In this document: positions 30,364 to 41,467 of the stretch, piece after piece
How positions within the stretch are numbered: the first letter of the stretch is position 1
Layout of the letters: each line of letters begins with the position of its first letter
Origin: Pseudomonas sp.
GTDB lineage: Bacteria > Pseudomonadota > Gammaproteobacteria > Pseudomonadales > Pseudomonadaceae
Direction of reading: 5' to 3'
Length of the DNA: 64,000 nt
Assembly: GCA_030699825.1 (NCBI GenBank)
Contig: JAUYKV010000048.1
Location: 90,515-154,514 of the forward strand
Translations under genes and position numbers: made by a program
The notes under the pieces: generated by a model
What the model was told of the DNA's origin: nothing
The model's database searches: none
What the model saw: only the letters and a program-made list of their open reading frames with translations

Positions 30364-32424
30364 ATGAGTTATCAGGTTCTTGCACGAAAGTGGCGTCCGC
30401 GCTCGTTTCGCGAAATGGTCGGCCAGACCCATGTGCTCAAAGCGCTGATCAACGCCCTCGACAGTCAGCGCCTGCATCACGCCTACCTGTTTACCGGTAC
30501 CCGTGGGGTTGGCAAGACCACAATTGCGCGCATTATCGCCAAGTGCCTGAACTGCGAAAGCGGGATCAGTTCGACGCCTTGCGGGGTTTGCTCTATCTGC
30601 AAGGAGATCGACGAGGGGCGTTTCGTCGACCTGATCGAGGTCGATGCTGCCAGTCGCACCAAGGTCGAAGACACTCGCGAGCTGCTGGATAACGTGCAGT
30701 ATTCGCCGAGCCGTGGGCGCTTCAAGGTCTACCTGATCGACGAAGTACACATGCTCTCTTCGCACTCGTTCAACGCCTTGCTCAAGACTCTGGAAGAGCC
30801 GCCGCCGCACGTCAAATTCCTGCTGGCAACCACCGACCCGCAGAAGCTGCCGATGACCATTCTGTCGCGCTGCTTGCAGTTCTCTCTGAAGAACATGCCG
30901 CCGGAGCGGGTGGTCGAGCACCTGACTCATGTATTGGGGGCGGAAAATATTCCGTTCGAGGAGGATGCACTCTGGCTGCTCGGGCGTGCGGCCGATGGTT
31001 CGATGCGCGATGCGATGAGCCTGACCGACCAGGCGATTGCCTTCGGTGAAGGCAAGGTGCTGGCGACAGACGTGCGGGCGATGCTCGGCACCCTCGATCA
31101 CGGTCAGGTGTATGGCGTGCTGCACGCTTTGCTCGAGGGCGATGCGCGCGGCCTGATCGATGCCGTACGCCATTTGGCCGAGCAGGGGCCCGACTGGAGC
31201 GGGGTGCTGGCGGAGATTCTCAACGTCCTGCACCGCGTGGCCATCGCCCAGGCGCTGCCGGATGCGGTCGACAACGGCCAGGGCGACCGTGATCGGGTGC
31301 TGGCATTGGCCGAAGTGTTGCCGGCCGAAGACGTGCAGTTCTATTACCAGATGGGCTTGATCGGTCGACGCGACCTGCCGTTGGCACCGGATCCGCGCAG
31401 CGGTTTCGAGATGGTGCTGTTGCGCATGCTGGCGTTTAGGCCCGCCGATAGCGGCGATGGGCCGAGGGTGGCACTAAAGCCGCTAGGGATTAGCCAGGCC
31501 ACTGCTGATTCCCGCCCCAACCCAGTGGCCGGCACGGCTGTGTCGGCTGTGACTGCTGCCGCTACCGTTGTTGAAGCTAAGACTGAAGCCGAAGCTGAGC
31601 CTGTGCTGGTGGTGGCTGTTGTGCCAGAGCCGCCGCTTGCGCCGGCCGAGCTTCAGGCGCCAGCGCCGGTCGAGCCGGAGCCTGCGGTTGCAGCGCCCCC
31701 GGTTGTCGCTGCGGCGCAGACTGCCGCGCCGCCAGCGGCGATTGCTGCAGTGACGAATCTGCCCTGGGAAGATCAGGCCAGTGCGCCACTGGCTGAGCCG
31801 GACTCGGCGTCGCCGCAAGCCGAGGCGTTGACGCTACAGCCCGCCAGCATCGCGCCGCCGGTCGAGGCCGGCAACGACAGCGATGATGAACCGCCGCTGG
31901 GCGATTATGATTATGTGGAGATGGATGCACAGTCGTTCGACTACGACTTCGAGGCGCTTGATTCCGTTACCGTCGAGGTGGAACCGCAGTTGGCGGCGAA
32001 GCCGGCGACCGGCCTGGCTGCCGACTGGTTGGAGCTGTTCCCCAAGCTTGGTCTGTCTGGCATGACCGGCAGTATCGGCGCCAACTGCACGCTGATGGCG
32101 GTCGAGGGTGATCGCTGGTTGTTGCATCTCGATCCAGGGCAGAGTGCGCTGTTCAATGCGACCCAGCAGCGCCGTTTGAATGATGCCCTGAACCAGTATC
32201 ATGGGCGCGAGTTGCACCTGCAGATCGAGCTGTGCGCGCCCGAGCAGGAAACCCCGGCGCAGGCAGCGGCACGCAAGCGGGCCAATCGCCAGCGCGAGGC
32301 AGAAGAGTCGATCCACGGTGATCCGCTGGTGCAGCAAATGATTCAGCAGTTCGCCGCGGTTATCCGCGCGGACAGCATCGAACCCGTAGATATTCAAGTT
32401 AACTCCCTGATTACCGAGGACTAG
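30364..32424 (+). CDS. dnaX: DNA polymerase III subunits gamma/tau
   Basis: DnaX is the clamp-loader ATPase and holoenzyme organiser. Walker [10 protein letters not shown] (about residues 45-53), zinc ligands CLNC...CGVCSIC, Walker B LIDEVHML and the sensor SRCLQF are visible. A long Pro/Ala/Glu-rich linker (about 390-520) precedes the C-terminal tau domain. Length is 686 aa. It heads the dnaX-ybaB-recR cluster. Confidence 0.96.
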   Translation: MSYQVLARKWRPRSFREMVGQTHVLKALINALDSQRLHHAYLFTGTRGVGKTTIARIIAKCLNCESGISSTPCGVCSICKEIDEGRFVDLIEVDAASRTKVEDTRELLDNVQYSPSRGRFKVYLIDEVHMLSSHSFNALLKTLEEPPPHVKFLLATTDPQKLPMTILSRCLQFSLKNMPPERVVEHLTHVLGAENIPFEEDALWLLGRAADGSMRDAMSLTDQAIAFGEGKVLATDVRAMLGTLDHGQVYGVLHALLEGDARGLIDAVRHLAEQGPDWSGVLAEILNVLHRVAIAQALPDAVDNGQGDRDRVLALAEVLPAEDVQFYYQMGLIGRRDLPLAPDPRSGFEMVLLRMLAFRPADSGDGPRVALKPLGISQATADSRPNPVAGTAVSAVTAAATVVEAKTEAEAEPVLVVAVVPEPPLAPAELQAPAPVEPEPAVAAPPVVAAAQTAAPPAAIAAVTNLPWEDQASAPLAEPDSASPQAEALTLQPASIAPPVEAGNDSDDEPPLGDYDYVEMDAQSFDYDFEALDSVTVEVEPQLAAKPATGLAADWLELFPKLGLSGMTGSIGANCTLMAVEGDRWLLHLDPGQSALFNATQQRRLNDALNQYHGRELHLQIELCAPEQETPAQAAARKRANRQREAEESIHGDPLVQQMIQQFAAVIRADSIEPVDIQVNSLITED

Positions 32425-32428
32425 CACC

Positions 32429-32755
32429 ATGATGAAAGGTGGCATGACCGGCCTGATGAAGCAGGCCCAGCAAATGCAGGAAAAAATGCAGAAAATGCAG
32501 GAAGAGCTGGCGAACGCCGAAGTGACCGGTCAATCCGGTGCTGGCCTGGTCAGCGTAGTGATGACCGGTCGGCATGACGTCAAGCGCGTGAGTCTGGACG
32601 ACAGCCTGATGCAGGAAGACAAGGAAATCCTCGAGGACCTGATCGCGGCGGCGGTCAACGATGCGGTGCGCAAGGTCGAGCAGAACAGTCAGGACAAGAT
32701 GTCCGGCATGACCGCAGGGATGCAGCTGCCCCCCGGCTTCAAAATGCCTTTCTGA
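32429..32755 (+). CDS. ybaB: YbaB/EbfC family nucleoid-associated protein
   Basis: A 108-aa DNA-binding dimer, starting [20 protein letters not shown], with the methionine/glutamine-rich helix typical of YbaB. The core is [18 protein letters not shown] and the protein ends with LPPGFKMPF. It lies 4 bases after dnaX and upstream of recR, the conserved order. Confidence 0.95.
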   Translation: MMKGGMTGLMKQAQQMQEKMQKMQEELANAEVTGQSGAGLVSVVMTGRHDVKRVSLDDSLMQEDKEILEDLIAAAVNDAVRKVEQNSQDKMSGMTAGMQLPPGFKMPF

Positions 32756-32907
32756 TTGGCTTCGTGCCGTCCAGTCGATGCACATGGCTGCGTTGCCGGC
32801 GGGCTCGGAATCCTCATGTGCTCCAGCACACTGCGGTTCCTCGCCCGCCGGCGCCTTGCCCTGCACACCGCCTGATCGCCACTTTTCTGCTGCTGTATTC
32901 GCAGCGT

Positions 32908-32970
32908 GTAGCCCGGATGTAATCCGGGAATGCCGGCACCCTGTTTCCCCGGATTGCATCCGGGCTACGA
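32908..32970. repeat. REP-like palindrome upstream of recR
   Basis: TAGCCCGGATGTAATCCGGG and CCCCGGATTGCATCCGGGCTA are inverted copies around a short spacer. The same motif recurs at 33621-33687 on the other side of recR. Confidence 0.8.
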
Positions 32971-32985
32971 GTCTGTAGGAGTTCC

Positions 32986-33585
32986 ATGAGCTTCAGCCCA
33001 TTGATCCGCCAATTGATCGATTCCCTGCGCATTCTGCCGGGGGTGGGGCAGAAGACTGCCCAGCGCATGGCGTTGCAGATGCTCGAGCGTGATCGCGGTG
33101 GCGCAATGCGCCTGGCTCAGGCGCTGACCCGGGCGATGGAGGGCGTTGGTCACTGCAAACAGTGCCGCAGCCTTAGCGAGGATGAGATCTGCCAGCTGTG
33201 CCTCGATCCGCGTCGCGACGACAGCCTGTTGTGTGTGGTGGAAGGGCCGATGGATGTCTACGCGGTGGAGCAGACCGGTTTTCGTGGGCGCTACTTCGTG
33301 CTCAAGGGCCATCTTTCTCCGCTCGACGGCCTGGGGCCGGAAGCCATCGGCATTCCCGATTTGCTGGCGCGTATTGCCCAGGGCAGTTTTGCCGAGGTCA
33401 TCCTGGCGACGAACCCGACCGTGGAAGGCGAGGCGACGGCCCATTACATTGCCCAGTTGCTAGCTAACAAGGGGTTGATTGCTTCGCGTATCGCCCACGG
33501 TATGCCGCTCGGTGGCGAGCTGGAACTGGTCGACGGCGGAACCCTGGCGCACTCGATTGCCGGGCGCCGGCCGATTCAGTTGTAG
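32986..33585 (+). CDS. recR: Recombination mediator RecR
   Basis: RecR acts with RecF/RecO in loading RecA. The helix-hairpin-helix ([13 protein letters not shown]), the zinc motif ([16 protein letters not shown]) and the Toprim domain ([14 protein letters not shown]) are in the right order. Length is 199 aa. It is flanked on both sides by REP-like hairpins. Confidence 0.96.
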   Translation: MSFSPLIRQLIDSLRILPGVGQKTAQRMALQMLERDRGGAMRLAQALTRAMEGVGHCKQCRSLSEDEICQLCLDPRRDDSLLCVVEGPMDVYAVEQTGFRGRYFVLKGHLSPLDGLGPEAIGIPDLLARIAQGSFAEVILATNPTVEGEATAHYIAQLLANKGLIASRIAHGMPLGGELELVDGGTLAHSIAGRRPIQL

Positions 33586-33620
33586 GGCAACCCCCTCCCT
33601 TGTGGGAGCGGCTTTGATCC

Positions 33621-33687
33621 GTAGTCCGGATGCAATCCGGGGCGGTTTGCAGGCGCTGGATTTCCCCGGATTTCATCCGGGCTACGA
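33621..33687. repeat. REP-like palindrome downstream of recR
   Basis: GTAGTCCGGATGCAATCCGG and CCCCGGATTTCATCCGGGCTAC are inverted around a 20-base loop. It is related to the copy at 32908-32970 and may act as a transcript end for recR. Confidence 0.8.
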
Positions 33688-33852
33688 CTGCTTTCGTAGG
33701 AGGGGCCATGGTCCCGCAGGAAGAACACCCCTCCCACAAAGCCGGCCCGCTGCAATTTGTCCGCAGGTATGGCTGAACTGTCATCTTGATAACCAAGCAA
33801 GCGCTCGGTAAGTTCAGGGGCTTGTTCGGGAAACTCGCTCAGGAGCCATGCC

Positions 33853-35001
33853 ATGTCCGCCTTCCAGGAATACTTCGACGACTCCCAGCAGCTGGTGCGC
33901 GACTCTGTGCGGCGTTTCGTCGAGCGGGAAATCCTGCCGCATATCGATGAGTGGGAGGAGGCTGAAGAGTTTCCGCGTGAGCTGTACCTGAAGGCCGGCG
34001 CCGCCGGGATTCTTGGTATCGGCTACCCGGAGCAGTTCGGCGGCAGCCATGAGGGCGACATCTTCGCCAAGGTCGCCGCCAGTGAAGAGTTGATGCGCTC
34101 GGGTTCCGGCGGCCTGGTCGCTGGCCTCGGTTCCCTGGATATTGGTCTGCCGCCGGTGGTCAAGTGGGCCGCACCGGCGCTGCGCGAACGTATAGTGCCG
34201 CAGGTGCTGGCGGGCGAGAAGATCATGGCTCTGGCGGTTACCGAGCCCTCCGGCGGCTCCGACGTGGCCAATCTGAAGACTCGCGCGTTACGTGATGGTG
34301 ATTGCTATCGGGTGAGCGGCAGCAAAACTTTTATCACCAGTGGCATTCGTGCCGATTACTACACGGTAGCGGTACGGACTGGTGGCGACGGTTTCGGCGG
34401 TATCAGCCTGTTGCTGATCGAGAAGGGCACTCCCGGTTTCACTGTCGGTCGCAAGTTGAAGAAGATGGGCTGGTGGGCATCGGATACTGCCGAGCTGTTC
34501 TTCGACGACTGCCGGGTGCCGGTGTCGAACCTGATTGGTGCCGAGAACATGGGCTTTGCCTGCATCATGGCCAACTTCCAGAGCGAGCGCTTGTCGCTGG
34601 CGATCATGGCCAACATGACGGCGCAACTGGCCTTCGAGGAAGCGATGAAATGGGCGAAGCAGCGAGAGGCGTTCGGCAAGCCAATCGGCAAGTTTCAGGT
34701 GCTCAAGCACCGTCTGGCGGAGATGGCGACCCAGCTGGAGGTTTCCCGTGAGTTCACCTATCGCCAGGCAGCGAAGATGGTCGCGGGCAAGAGCGTGATC
34801 AAGGAAATCTCCATGGCGAAGAACTTCGCCACCGACGTGGCCGATCGGCTGACCTACGATGCGCTGCAGATCATGGGGGGGATGGGCTATATGAGAGAAA
34901 GCCTGGTGGAGCGCCTGTACCGCGATAACCGGATTCTGTCGATTGGCGGTGGCTCGCGCGAGATCATGAACGAGATTATCGGCAAGCAGATGGGCTTGTA
35001 G
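33853..35001 (+). CDS. Acyl-CoA dehydrogenase
   Basis: This FAD-dependent dehydrogenase of 382 aa shows the signatures MALAVTEPSGGSDVANLKTRA and QIMGGMGYMRE near the C terminus. It introduces the 2,3 double bond into an acyl-CoA and passes electrons to ETF, which is encoded elsewhere in this window. Chain-length or branched specificity cannot be read here. The neighbourhood (after recR) is conserved in pseudomonads. Confidence 0.92.
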   Translation: MSAFQEYFDDSQQLVRDSVRRFVEREILPHIDEWEEAEEFPRELYLKAGAAGILGIGYPEQFGGSHEGDIFAKVAASEELMRSGSGGLVAGLGSLDIGLPPVVKWAAPALRERIVPQVLAGEKIMALAVTEPSGGSDVANLKTRALRDGDCYRVSGSKTFITSGIRADYYTVAVRTGGDGFGGISLLLIEKGTPGFTVGRKLKKMGWWASDTAELFFDDCRVPVSNLIGAENMGFACIMANFQSERLSLAIMANMTAQLAFEEAMKWAKQREAFGKPIGKFQVLKHRLAEMATQLEVSREFTYRQAAKMVAGKSVIKEISMAKNFATDVADRLTYDALQIMGGMGYMRESLVERLYRDNRILSIGGGSREIMNEIIGKQMGL

Positions 35002-35133
35002 GGCGGGATTTGGTTCTGCAGGGGCGCGAGGGCCTTAGGCGGCCGGCGGGGTGTTTCGCATAGCGTCCTTGAGTATCCGCTCGCGCAGGTGCGTGGACGT
35101 TATCAAGATCAGGGTCGTGCTGTTTAACAAGCA

Positions 35134-35167
35134 CAAAAAAACGAGCCCCGCTTGTGCGGGGCTCGTC
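35134..35167 (-). terminator. Intrinsic terminator of the cold-shock gene
   Basis: On the - strand, ACGAGCCCCGC-ACAA-GCGGGGCTCGT ends in a run of T. It lies shortly after the cold-shock protein stop. Confidence 0.92.
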
Positions 35168-35185
35168 TTGAACAGGACAGGAAGC

Positions 35186-35398
35186 TTAAGCTACCTGTAC
35201 CTCTTCAGCTTGCATACCTTTCTGGCCACGAGCAGCCACGTAGGTAACGGTTTGGCCTTCTTTCAGGCTCTTGAAACCGTCGCTCTGGATAGCTTTGAAG
35301 TGGACGAACAGATCATCGCCGCCGTTAGTCGGGGTAATGAAGCCGAAGCCCTTTTCATCGTTAAACCATTTGACGGTGCCAGTTTCGCGGTTAGCCAT
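35186..35398 (-). CDS. Cold-shock domain protein (CspA family)
   Basis: A 70-aa single cold-shock domain. RNP1 KGFGFI and RNP2 DLFVHF are intact. I start it at 35398 ([17 protein letters not shown]), not at the longer in-frame start, because relatives begin here. The upstream 5' region is long and AT-rich, as usual for cold-regulated leaders. Confidence 0.95.
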   Translation of the reverse strand: MANRETGTVKWFNDEKGFGFITPTNGGDDLFVHFKAIQSDGFKSLKEGQTVTYVAARGQKGMQAEEVQVA

Positions 35399-35766
35399 GA
35401 TGTATCTCTTATAAATCGATGCGGATTGCAGTACTAGAAATACCCCAGCAGGGTGATGAACGCAATGATTTTTCGGTATTGAGTGGCTTTGATTGGAAAT
35501 TAATTCGCTCCGATTGTGCTGCAAGTTTTGGCTTTAGCCGGCGATGTTTAATATTTTTAACGCTATGTTCCGGTTTTTTGCCTGTATATCGGCGAAGTTG
35601 TCTGTCGCATGGTCGATCGCTCTGTCTCGGGTGTAGTAGAGGCCCGGGTGACGCTATTGCGAACCCCAGGTGCAGCTCTTTGCGGGATGGTCCGAGGATG
35701 CGGGGGGTAGTTTCCGGCGCTTTTTCACCGTTCATTCCGGACTCCCGGTTCGCTGAAGGACTCAGG
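35399..35766. promoter_or_regulatory. Leader/promoter region of the cold-shock gene
   Basis: AT-rich on its left half (35399-35580), consistent with a long structured leader of a csp gene on the - strand. No specific cold box was identified. The + strand frame across this region looks non-coding. Confidence 0.5.
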
Positions 35767-36198
35767 ATGGGCAAGAGGGTAGGCAAGAGTCCGCCAATCT
35801 TGGCCGAGGCTCGTCAGGTTATCGTTCTGGATGCATGTGCTTGCCGTTCACATGACTCGAGGCTGTTGCATTTTCGTGGTCCATCTCTGCGCCGGGTCGC
35901 CTGTCAATGCTGTCGAACTGCCCTGGGTCATTATCGCTGGTGGCTGTTCGGGTATCTTCTGATACCCGGTCGGCCCGTCCAGGCAGTCGATATCGTCCTG
36001 GCGGTGTTCGGTGGCAATCTGACCAGTTGGGCCAGGAGGGCGCGTCATGTCGAAGGCTTGGTGCTGCATGACAAGGTCCTCGACCCGCCGCTGACGCGAC
36101 GTGACAGCCTGCAGTTCTCCTGGGAGCAGGTGGGCGATGTGTTCAGTCGCTTTGCTTTATCTAGTCTTCTGGCATCGCTGATGCCAACTGCCAGCTAG
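35767..36198 (+). CDS. Hypothetical protein (144 aa, weakly supported)
   Basis: The frame from ATG 35767 (MGKRVGKSPPILAEARQVIV) to 36198 is open and ends just before cbpA. It contains a Cys cluster (DACACRSHD, RRVACQCCRTALG) and a hydrophobic stretch. I do not recognise a family. The frame is open further upstream (35419), but that part looks non-coding. Treat it as uncertain. Confidence 0.4.
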   Translation: MGKRVGKSPPILAEARQVIVLDACACRSHDSRLLHFRGPSLRRVACQCCRTALGHYRWWLFGYLLIPGRPVQAVDIVLAVFGGNLTSWARRARHVEGLVLHDKVLDPPLTRRDSLQFSWEQVGDVFSRFALSSLLASLMPTAS

Positions 36199-36246
36199 CG
36201 CAATCGAGTACGCTCAAGCCATCAACCAGCAGGGGAGCGCGACCCA

Positions 36247-37185
36247 TTGGAATTCAAGGATTACTACCAGGTTCTCGGCCTGGACAAGAGCGCCAGCGAG
36301 GGTGAGATCAAGAAGTCCTACCGCAAGCTGGCGCGCAAATATCATCCGGATGTGAGCAAGGAAGCGGATGCCGAGCTGCGCATGAAGGACGTCAACGAGG
36401 CCTATGCGGTACTGGGCGACCTGGAAAAGCGCGCGGCCTACGATCAGCTTGGCAACCGTTACCGCGATGGTCAGGAGTTCCAGACGCCACCGAATTGGGA
36501 TGGCGGTTCTGGCTTTTCCGGTGCCGACATGGGCGAGTACAGCGATTTTTTCGCCAACCTGTTTGGTCAGGCTGCTCCAGGCCAGTCAGGCCGCGGCGAG
36601 CGTGCCGGGCCTCGGCCAAGACGTGGCCAGGACAGTCACGCCAAGATCGTCATAGATCTGCGTGATGCCTATCAGGGGGCGCCGCGCACCATCACTCTGC
36701 GTGGCGCGCGAGCCGATGCCCAGGGGCGTGTGAGTATTCAGGAACACAGCCTGAACGTGCAGATCCCCAGGGGTGTCAAGGAGGGCCAGCACATCCGCTT
36801 GGCCGGCCAGGGCGGGCCGGGCAGCGGCGGCAGTGCGGCGGGGGATTTGTTCCTTGAGGTGCATTTCAAGCCAGATCCGCACTACCGGGTGGATGACCGT
36901 GATGTTTACCTGAGTCTGCCGGTCACTCCGTGGGAAGCGGCGTTGGGCGCAAGCATCGAGGCGCCTACCCCATCGGGCAAAGTGCAGGTGAAAATACCCG
37001 CCAATTCGCAAAGTGGCCGCAAATTGCGCCTCAAGGGCCGCGGCATTCCCGGCGAACCGGCGGGCGATCTGTATCTGCTGCTGGAGATCGCGCTGCCGCC
37101 TGCCGACACAGAAAAGGCACGTCAGCTCTATGAAATGATGGCGCGGGAGATGGCCTTCAATCCGCGCCTGGCCATGGGAGTCTGA
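36247..37185 (+). CDS. cbpA: Curved DNA-binding protein CbpA (DnaJ-like co-chaperone)
   Basis: An N-terminal J domain has YHPDVS (the HPD motif), then a Gly-rich linker and the two C-terminal substrate-binding beta domains without the zinc-finger region, which is the CbpA architecture. It starts at TTG 36247 ([13 protein letters not shown]). Length is 312 aa. It is followed after 3 bases by its modulator cbpM. Confidence 0.93.
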   Translation: MEFKDYYQVLGLDKSASEGEIKKSYRKLARKYHPDVSKEADAELRMKDVNEAYAVLGDLEKRAAYDQLGNRYRDGQEFQTPPNWDGGSGFSGADMGEYSDFFANLFGQAAPGQSGRGERAGPRPRRGQDSHAKIVIDLRDAYQGAPRTITLRGARADAQGRVSIQEHSLNVQIPRGVKEGQHIRLAGQGGPGSGGSAAGDLFLEVHFKPDPHYRVDDRDVYLSLPVTPWEAALGASIEAPTPSGKVQVKIPANSQSGRKLRLKGRGIPGEPAGDLYLLLEIALPPADTEKARQLYEMMAREMAFNPRLAMGV

Positions 37186-37188
37186 GCC

Positions 37189-37494
37189 ATGCCACAGATT
37201 GAGATTGTCACCGGCGTTGTGCTGGATGAGGTCGCCCTCGACCTTGATGAACTGGCCCGAGCCTGCTCGGTCGATGCTCTGTGGATTGTCGAGCGGGTCG
37301 AGGCCGGGCTGCTCTGCGAGCTAGCACCGCAGCAGCGCTTCAGCAGTGCCGAATTGATCCGCGCCCGGCGCCTGCTGGCGATCGAGCGCGATTTCGATGC
37401 CAACCCCGAACTGGCCGCCCTGGTGGTGGATTTGATCGAGGAGGTCGGGCGGCTCAAGGGCCGACTCAGGGCGGCGGGCATAGACGACAAATAG
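37189..37494 (+). CDS. cbpM: Chaperone modulator CbpM
   Basis: A 101-aa MerR-like helical protein that in E. coli binds the J domain of CbpA and inhibits it. LDELARACSVDALWIVERVEAG and a terminal EVGRLKGRLRAAG helix fit the family. Its placement directly after cbpA supports the call. Confidence 0.9.
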   Translation: MPQIEIVTGVVLDEVALDLDELARACSVDALWIVERVEAGLLCELAPQQRFSSAELIRARRLLAIERDFDANPELAALVVDLIEEVGRLKGRLRAAGIDDK

Positions 37495-37705
37495 TCGCGG
37501 CTGGGCTGTCCGAGTGCGGGCGTGAGTTCGCTCAGCAAGACTCACAGGGTTGAGCGTGAACCGGCTTGGTTTCGATGAGTGTTCCTGTTCCTGCTAACGG
37601 GCAGGAGGTGATCGCGTAAGTGACTGCAGTGCCTGAACAGGTTGTTCATGGCCGTGGTGCTGTTGCGTTGACGCACGGGAATATTGAGCGTTAATTCTTT
37701 ATTCC

Positions 37706-37731
37706 AACACTTCAACAATAGTTGTAGTGTT
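37706..37731. promoter_or_regulatory. ArsR operator of the + strand ars operon
   Basis: AACACTTCAAC-AATA-GTTGTAGTGTT is an 11-bp inverted repeat with one mismatch. It ends 5 bases before the arsR start, in the position expected for autoregulation by ArsR. The promoter core should overlap it. Confidence 0.7.
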
Positions 37732-37736
37732 ACCCC

Positions 37737-38090
37737 ATGGAAAAGATAACCGCCACCAGCATCTTCGAATCCCTCTCCTCCGGCCTGCGTCTGGATGTGT
37801 ACCGACTACTGGTCAAGCAGGGCAGTGCAGGCCTGGTCGCCGGTGAAATTGCCGCGACCCTCGATGTGCCGCCGACCAATCTCTCGTTCCACCTCAAGGC
37901 ACTGACCCAGGCCGGGATGCTGACGGTGCAGCAGGAGGGCCGCTTCCAGCGTTACCGCGCCAATATCCCGCTGATGCTGGACCTGATCGCCTACCTCTCC
38001 GAGGAGTGTTGTGCCGGCCACCCGGAGCAATGCGCGGACCTGCGCGCCCAGTCCAGCTGTGCGGCTGCAGTGCTGCCACCGCTGACCTGA
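37737..38090 (+). CDS. arsR: ArsR-family As(III)-responsive repressor (C-terminal Cys type)
   Basis: A winged-helix repressor of 117 aa. It lacks the classic ELCVCDL metal site in the recognition helix. Instead it has C-terminal cysteines C91, C92 and C99 (EECCAGHPEQC), as in AfArsR-type sensors. It heads the operon arsR-arsD-arsA-acr3 and sits beside a strong inverted-repeat operator. Confidence 0.9.
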   Translation: MEKITATSIFESLSSGLRLDVYRLLVKQGSAGLVAGEIAATLDVPPTNLSFHLKALTQAGMLTVQQEGRFQRYRANIPLMLDLIAYLSEECCAGHPEQCADLRAQSSCAAAVLPPLT

Positions 38091-38161
38091 GTCAAGGTTG
38101 AATATGGGGCGCTGTGTTCTACTGCTTTCGATAACATTTTAACAATCGTTGGAGAGTTAAA

Positions 38162-38521
38162 ATGAAAGCTCTCGAAGTCTTTGATCCTGCCCTCTGTTGC
38201 AGCACCGGTGTGTGCGGCGTCGAGGTCGACCAGGCGCTGGTCAGCTTTGCGGCTGATGTGCAGTGGGCACGCCAGCAGGGTGCCAAGATCGAGCGTTTCA
38301 ACCTGGGCCAGCAGTCGCTGATGTTTGCCGAGAACGCCACGGCCAAGGCCTTTCTGCAACGCTCGGGCCAGGAAGCACTGCCCTTGCTGCTGCTCGATGG
38401 TGAAGTGGCCCTGGCCGGGCGTTATCCGAGTCGTGCGGAATTGGCCCGCTGGCTGGACATTACCGAGTCTGCCGAAGTCAAACCGCAAAGTACGTGCTGC
38501 TCCGGCAGCCGCTGCTGCTGA
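38162..38521 (+). CDS. arsD: Arsenite metallochaperone ArsD
   Basis: ArsD delivers As(III) to ArsA. The conserved Cys12-Cys13 and Cys18 (CCSTGVC) are present, plus C-terminal vicinal pairs (TCCSGSRCC). Length is 119 aa. The ribosome site is GGAGAG, and arsA follows 15 bases later. Confidence 0.95.
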   Translation: MKALEVFDPALCCSTGVCGVEVDQALVSFAADVQWARQQGAKIERFNLGQQSLMFAENATAKAFLQRSGQEALPLLLLDGEVALAGRYPSRAELARWLDITESAEVKPQSTCCSGSRCC

Positions 38522-38536
38522 GCTCAGGAGAGCCCC

Positions 38537-40303
38537 ATGCAATTTCTCGATCAACCGCCACGCTTTCTGTTCTTTACCGGCAAGGGCGGCGTCGGCAAAA
38601 CCTCGATTGCCTGCGCCACTGCCGTGCGCCTCGCCGCCGAAGGCAAGTCCGTGCTGCTGGTGAGTACCGATCCGGCCTCCAATGTCGGCCAGGTGTTCGG
38701 CGTCAGCATCGGCAATCAGATCACCCGCATCCCTGCGGTGGCGAACCTGTCGGCACTGGAAATCGACCCGCAGGCGGCCGCGCAGCTGTATCGCGACCGT
38801 ATCGTCGGCCCGGTGCGCGGCGTATTGCCCGAAGACGTGGTCAAGAGCATCGAGGAGCAGTTGTCCGGCGCCTGCACCACGGAAATCGCCGCATTCGATG
38901 AGTTCACCGCGCTGCTCACCGATGCGGCGTTGGCCCAGGACTACCAGCACATCATCTTCGATACCGCGCCCACCGGGCACACCATTCGCCTGCTGCAACT
39001 GCCCGGCGCCTGGAGCGGTTTTCTCGAAGACGGCAAGGGCGATGCCTCCTGCCTCGGCCCGCTGGCCGGCCTGGAAAAGCAGCGCAGCCAGTACCAGGCT
39101 GCGGTCGATGCCCTGGCCGATCCGTTGCGTACCCGTCTGGTGCTGGTGGCCCGCGCACAGGCCTCGACCCTGCGCGAAGCCGCGCGCACCCATGAGGAGC
39201 TGGCTGCGATTGGCTTGCGTCAGCAGTACCTGGTAATCAATGGCGTGCTGCCAGCCGCCGAAGCGGCAGAGGATGAGCTGGCTGCGGCGATTTACGCCCG
39301 TGAGCAGGCGGTCATCTTGGCGATTCCTGCCGTATTGCAGGCACTGCCCCGCGACCAGATCGCGCTCAAGGCATTCAACCTGGTGGGGCTTGACGCACTG
39401 CAGCACCTGCTCGGCAGCGATGCGGCGCCGATCGCCGTTACGACTCCGGAACAAGCGCAAGCGCTGGATGCGCCAACCCTCGCGGCGATGGTCGATGAGA
39501 TCGCCGCCGATGGCCATGGCCTGATCATGGTGATGGGCAAGGGCGGGGTGGGCAAGACCACCCTGGCCGCGGCCGTGGCGGTCGAGCTTGCGCAGCGCGG
39601 GCTGCCGGTGCACCTCACTACCTCGGATCCGGCTGCGCATCTGAGCGAAACCCTCAGCGAAGCCCTGGACAACCTGCGAGTCAGCCGCATCGACCCGCAC
39701 GCCGAAACCGAGCGCTACCGTCGGCAGGTGCTGCAGAGCAAAGGCGCCCAGCTCGACGCCCAGGGCCGGGCCATGCTCGAAGAGGATTTACGTTCGCCCT
39801 GCACCGAGGAAATCGCCGTGTTCCAGGCCTTCTCGCGGATCATCCGCGAAGGCGGCAAGCAGTTTGTGGTGATGGATACCGCACCGACCGGCCACACCCT
39901 GCTGTTGCTCGACGCCACCGGCGCCTATCACCGCGATATCGCCCGGCAGATGGGTGACAAAGGCGTGCATTTCACCACGCCGATGATGCAGTTGCAGGAC
40001 CCCAAACAGACCAAGGTGCTACTGGTGACCCTGGCCGAAACCACCCCGGTGCTGGAGGCGGCCAGTCTGCAGGACGATCTGCGCCGTGCCGGTATCGAGC
40101 CCTGGGCCTGGGTGATCAACAACAGCATCGCCGCAGCCAGCACCCGTTCGCCACTGTTGCTGCAACGCGCCGCCAACGAGCGGCGCGAGATCGCGGCCGT
40201 AGCCAATCTGCACGCCTGCCGTTATGCGTTGGTGCCGCTGCTCAAGCATGAGCCGGTGGGCATCCACTACCTACGCGCGCTGGCGCACAGAGAAGAGGTT
40301 TGA
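38537..40303 (+). CDS. arsA: Arsenite-stimulated ATPase ArsA
   Basis: The 588-aa pump ATPase consists of two homologous halves. Each half has a deviant Walker A ([11 protein letters not shown] near residue 20, [10 protein letters not shown] near 335), and each has DTAPTGHT (the signal-transduction region). CTTEIAAF and CTEEIAVF carry the metal-site cysteines. It energises the membrane transporter encoded just downstream. Confidence 0.95.
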   Translation: MQFLDQPPRFLFFTGKGGVGKTSIACATAVRLAAEGKSVLLVSTDPASNVGQVFGVSIGNQITRIPAVANLSALEIDPQAAAQLYRDRIVGPVRGVLPEDVVKSIEEQLSGACTTEIAAFDEFTALLTDAALAQDYQHIIFDTAPTGHTIRLLQLPGAWSGFLEDGKGDASCLGPLAGLEKQRSQYQAAVDALADPLRTRLVLVARAQASTLREAARTHEELAAIGLRQQYLVINGVLPAAEAAEDELAAAIYAREQAVILAIPAVLQALPRDQIALKAFNLVGLDALQHLLGSDAAPIAVTTPEQAQALDAPTLAAMVDEIAADGHGLIMVMGKGGVGKTTLAAAVAVELAQRGLPVHLTTSDPAAHLSETLSEALDNLRVSRIDPHAETERYRRQVLQSKGAQLDAQGRAMLEEDLRSPCTEEIAVFQAFSRIIREGGKQFVVMDTAPTGHTLLLLDATGAYHRDIARQMGDKGVHFTTPMMQLQDPKQTKVLLVTLAETTPVLEAASLQDDLRRAGIEPWAWVINNSIAAASTRSPLLLQRAANERREIAAVANLHACRYALVPLLKHEPVGIHYLRALAHREEV

Positions 40304-40305
40304 GC

Positions 40306-41466
40306 ATGAGTGCCACCCAGCCAATTGGCTTTTTCGAGCGCTACCTGTCGGTCTGGGTCGCGCTCTGTATCGTTGCCGGGATAGGCCTGGGCAGCCTGTT
40401 GCCGGGGCTGTTCCAGACCATGGCCAGTTATGAATACGGCTCGGTCAACTTCATAGTCGCGGTGCTGATCTGGCTGATGGTCTACCCGATGATGGTGTCG
40501 GTGGACTTTTCCAGCCTCAAGCGCATTCACGAACGGCCCAAGGGGCTGATCATTACCCTGACGGTCAATTGGCTGATCAAACCGTTCACCATGGCCGGCC
40601 TGGGGGTGTTGTTCTTCCATTACTTTTTCATCGACCTGATCGATCCCGCCGATGCCAGCCAATATATCGCCGGCCTGATCCTGCTCGGCGCCGCGCCCTG
40701 TACCGCCATGGTGTTTGTCTGGTCGCAACTGACCCGCGGCGACGCCACCTACACCCTGGCCCAGGTGGCGTTGAATGACGTGATCATGATCTTCGCCTTC
40801 GCCCCGCTGGTCGCCCTGTTGCTCGGGGTCACCGATATCGAGGTGCCCTGGGCAACCTTGATTCTCTCCGTCGGGCTCTACGTGTTGATCCCGCTGATCG
40901 CCGGGGTGTTCACCCGCCTGAAACTCAGTGCCGGCGCCAACACGGCGGTGGAGGCCGAACAAGCCGTTTCGCGCTTCACTGCCCGGGTAAAACCCCTGTC
41001 GGTGCTCGGCCTGCTCGGCACCGTGGTGCTGCTGTTCGGTTTTCAGGGGCAGATCATTCTGGATAAGCCGCTGCTGATTGCCCTGATTGCCGTGCCCTTG
41101 CTGATTCAGTCCTACGGCATTTTCGCCATTGCCTACGCGGCGGCGCGGCTATGGAAAGTGCCCTTCAGCGTGGCGGCGCCCTGCGCCCTGATCGGCACCT
41201 CGAATTTCTTCGAGCTGGCGGTCGCCGTGGCGATTGGTTTGTTCGGCCTCAACTCCGGCGCCGCTCTGGTCACTGTGGTCGGGGTGCTGGTGGAAGTGCC
41301 GGTGATGCTGTCGCTGGTGGCCTTCGCCAACCGCACCCAGGGCTGGTTTCCGCAGGCGACGCCCACCTGCGCTGCGGCAGCTGCATCTCAATCTGCAGAA
41401 CCTCAAGCAGCAGAGCGGCTGCACTCCGGCGCCCCTGTTAGCCAATCCCAGCCCCGCGGAAACTGA
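40306..41466 (+). CDS. Arsenite efflux transporter Acr3
   Basis: Ten membrane segments of the bile-acid/arsenite (BART) superfamily are predicted. The family block [15 protein letters not shown] contains the essential Cys, and [14 protein letters not shown] follows. I prefer ATG 40306 to the TTG at 40300. Length about 386 aa. It is preceded by arsA, so export may be ATP-driven. It is a different family from ArsB. Confidence 0.93.
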   Translation: MSATQPIGFFERYLSVWVALCIVAGIGLGSLLPGLFQTMASYEYGSVNFIVAVLIWLMVYPMMVSVDFSSLKRIHERPKGLIITLTVNWLIKPFTMAGLGVLFFHYFFIDLIDPADASQYIAGLILLGAAPCTAMVFVWSQLTRGDATYTLAQVALNDVIMIFAFAPLVALLLGVTDIEVPWATLILSVGLYVLIPLIAGVFTRLKLSAGANTAVEAEQAVSRFTARVKPLSVLGLLGTVVLLFGFQGQIILDKPLLIALIAVPLLIQSYGIFAIAYAAARLWKVPFSVAAPCALIGTSNFFELAVAVAIGLFGLNSGAALVTVVGVLVEVPVMLSLVAFANRTQGWFPQATPTCAAAAASQSAEPQAAERLHSGAPVSQSQPRGN

Positions 41467-41467
41467 T

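Noticed and set aside
37991..39700. Long - strand open frame opposite arsD/arsA
   Set aside because: Antisense shadow of arsDA; the ArsA motifs on the + strand are decisive.
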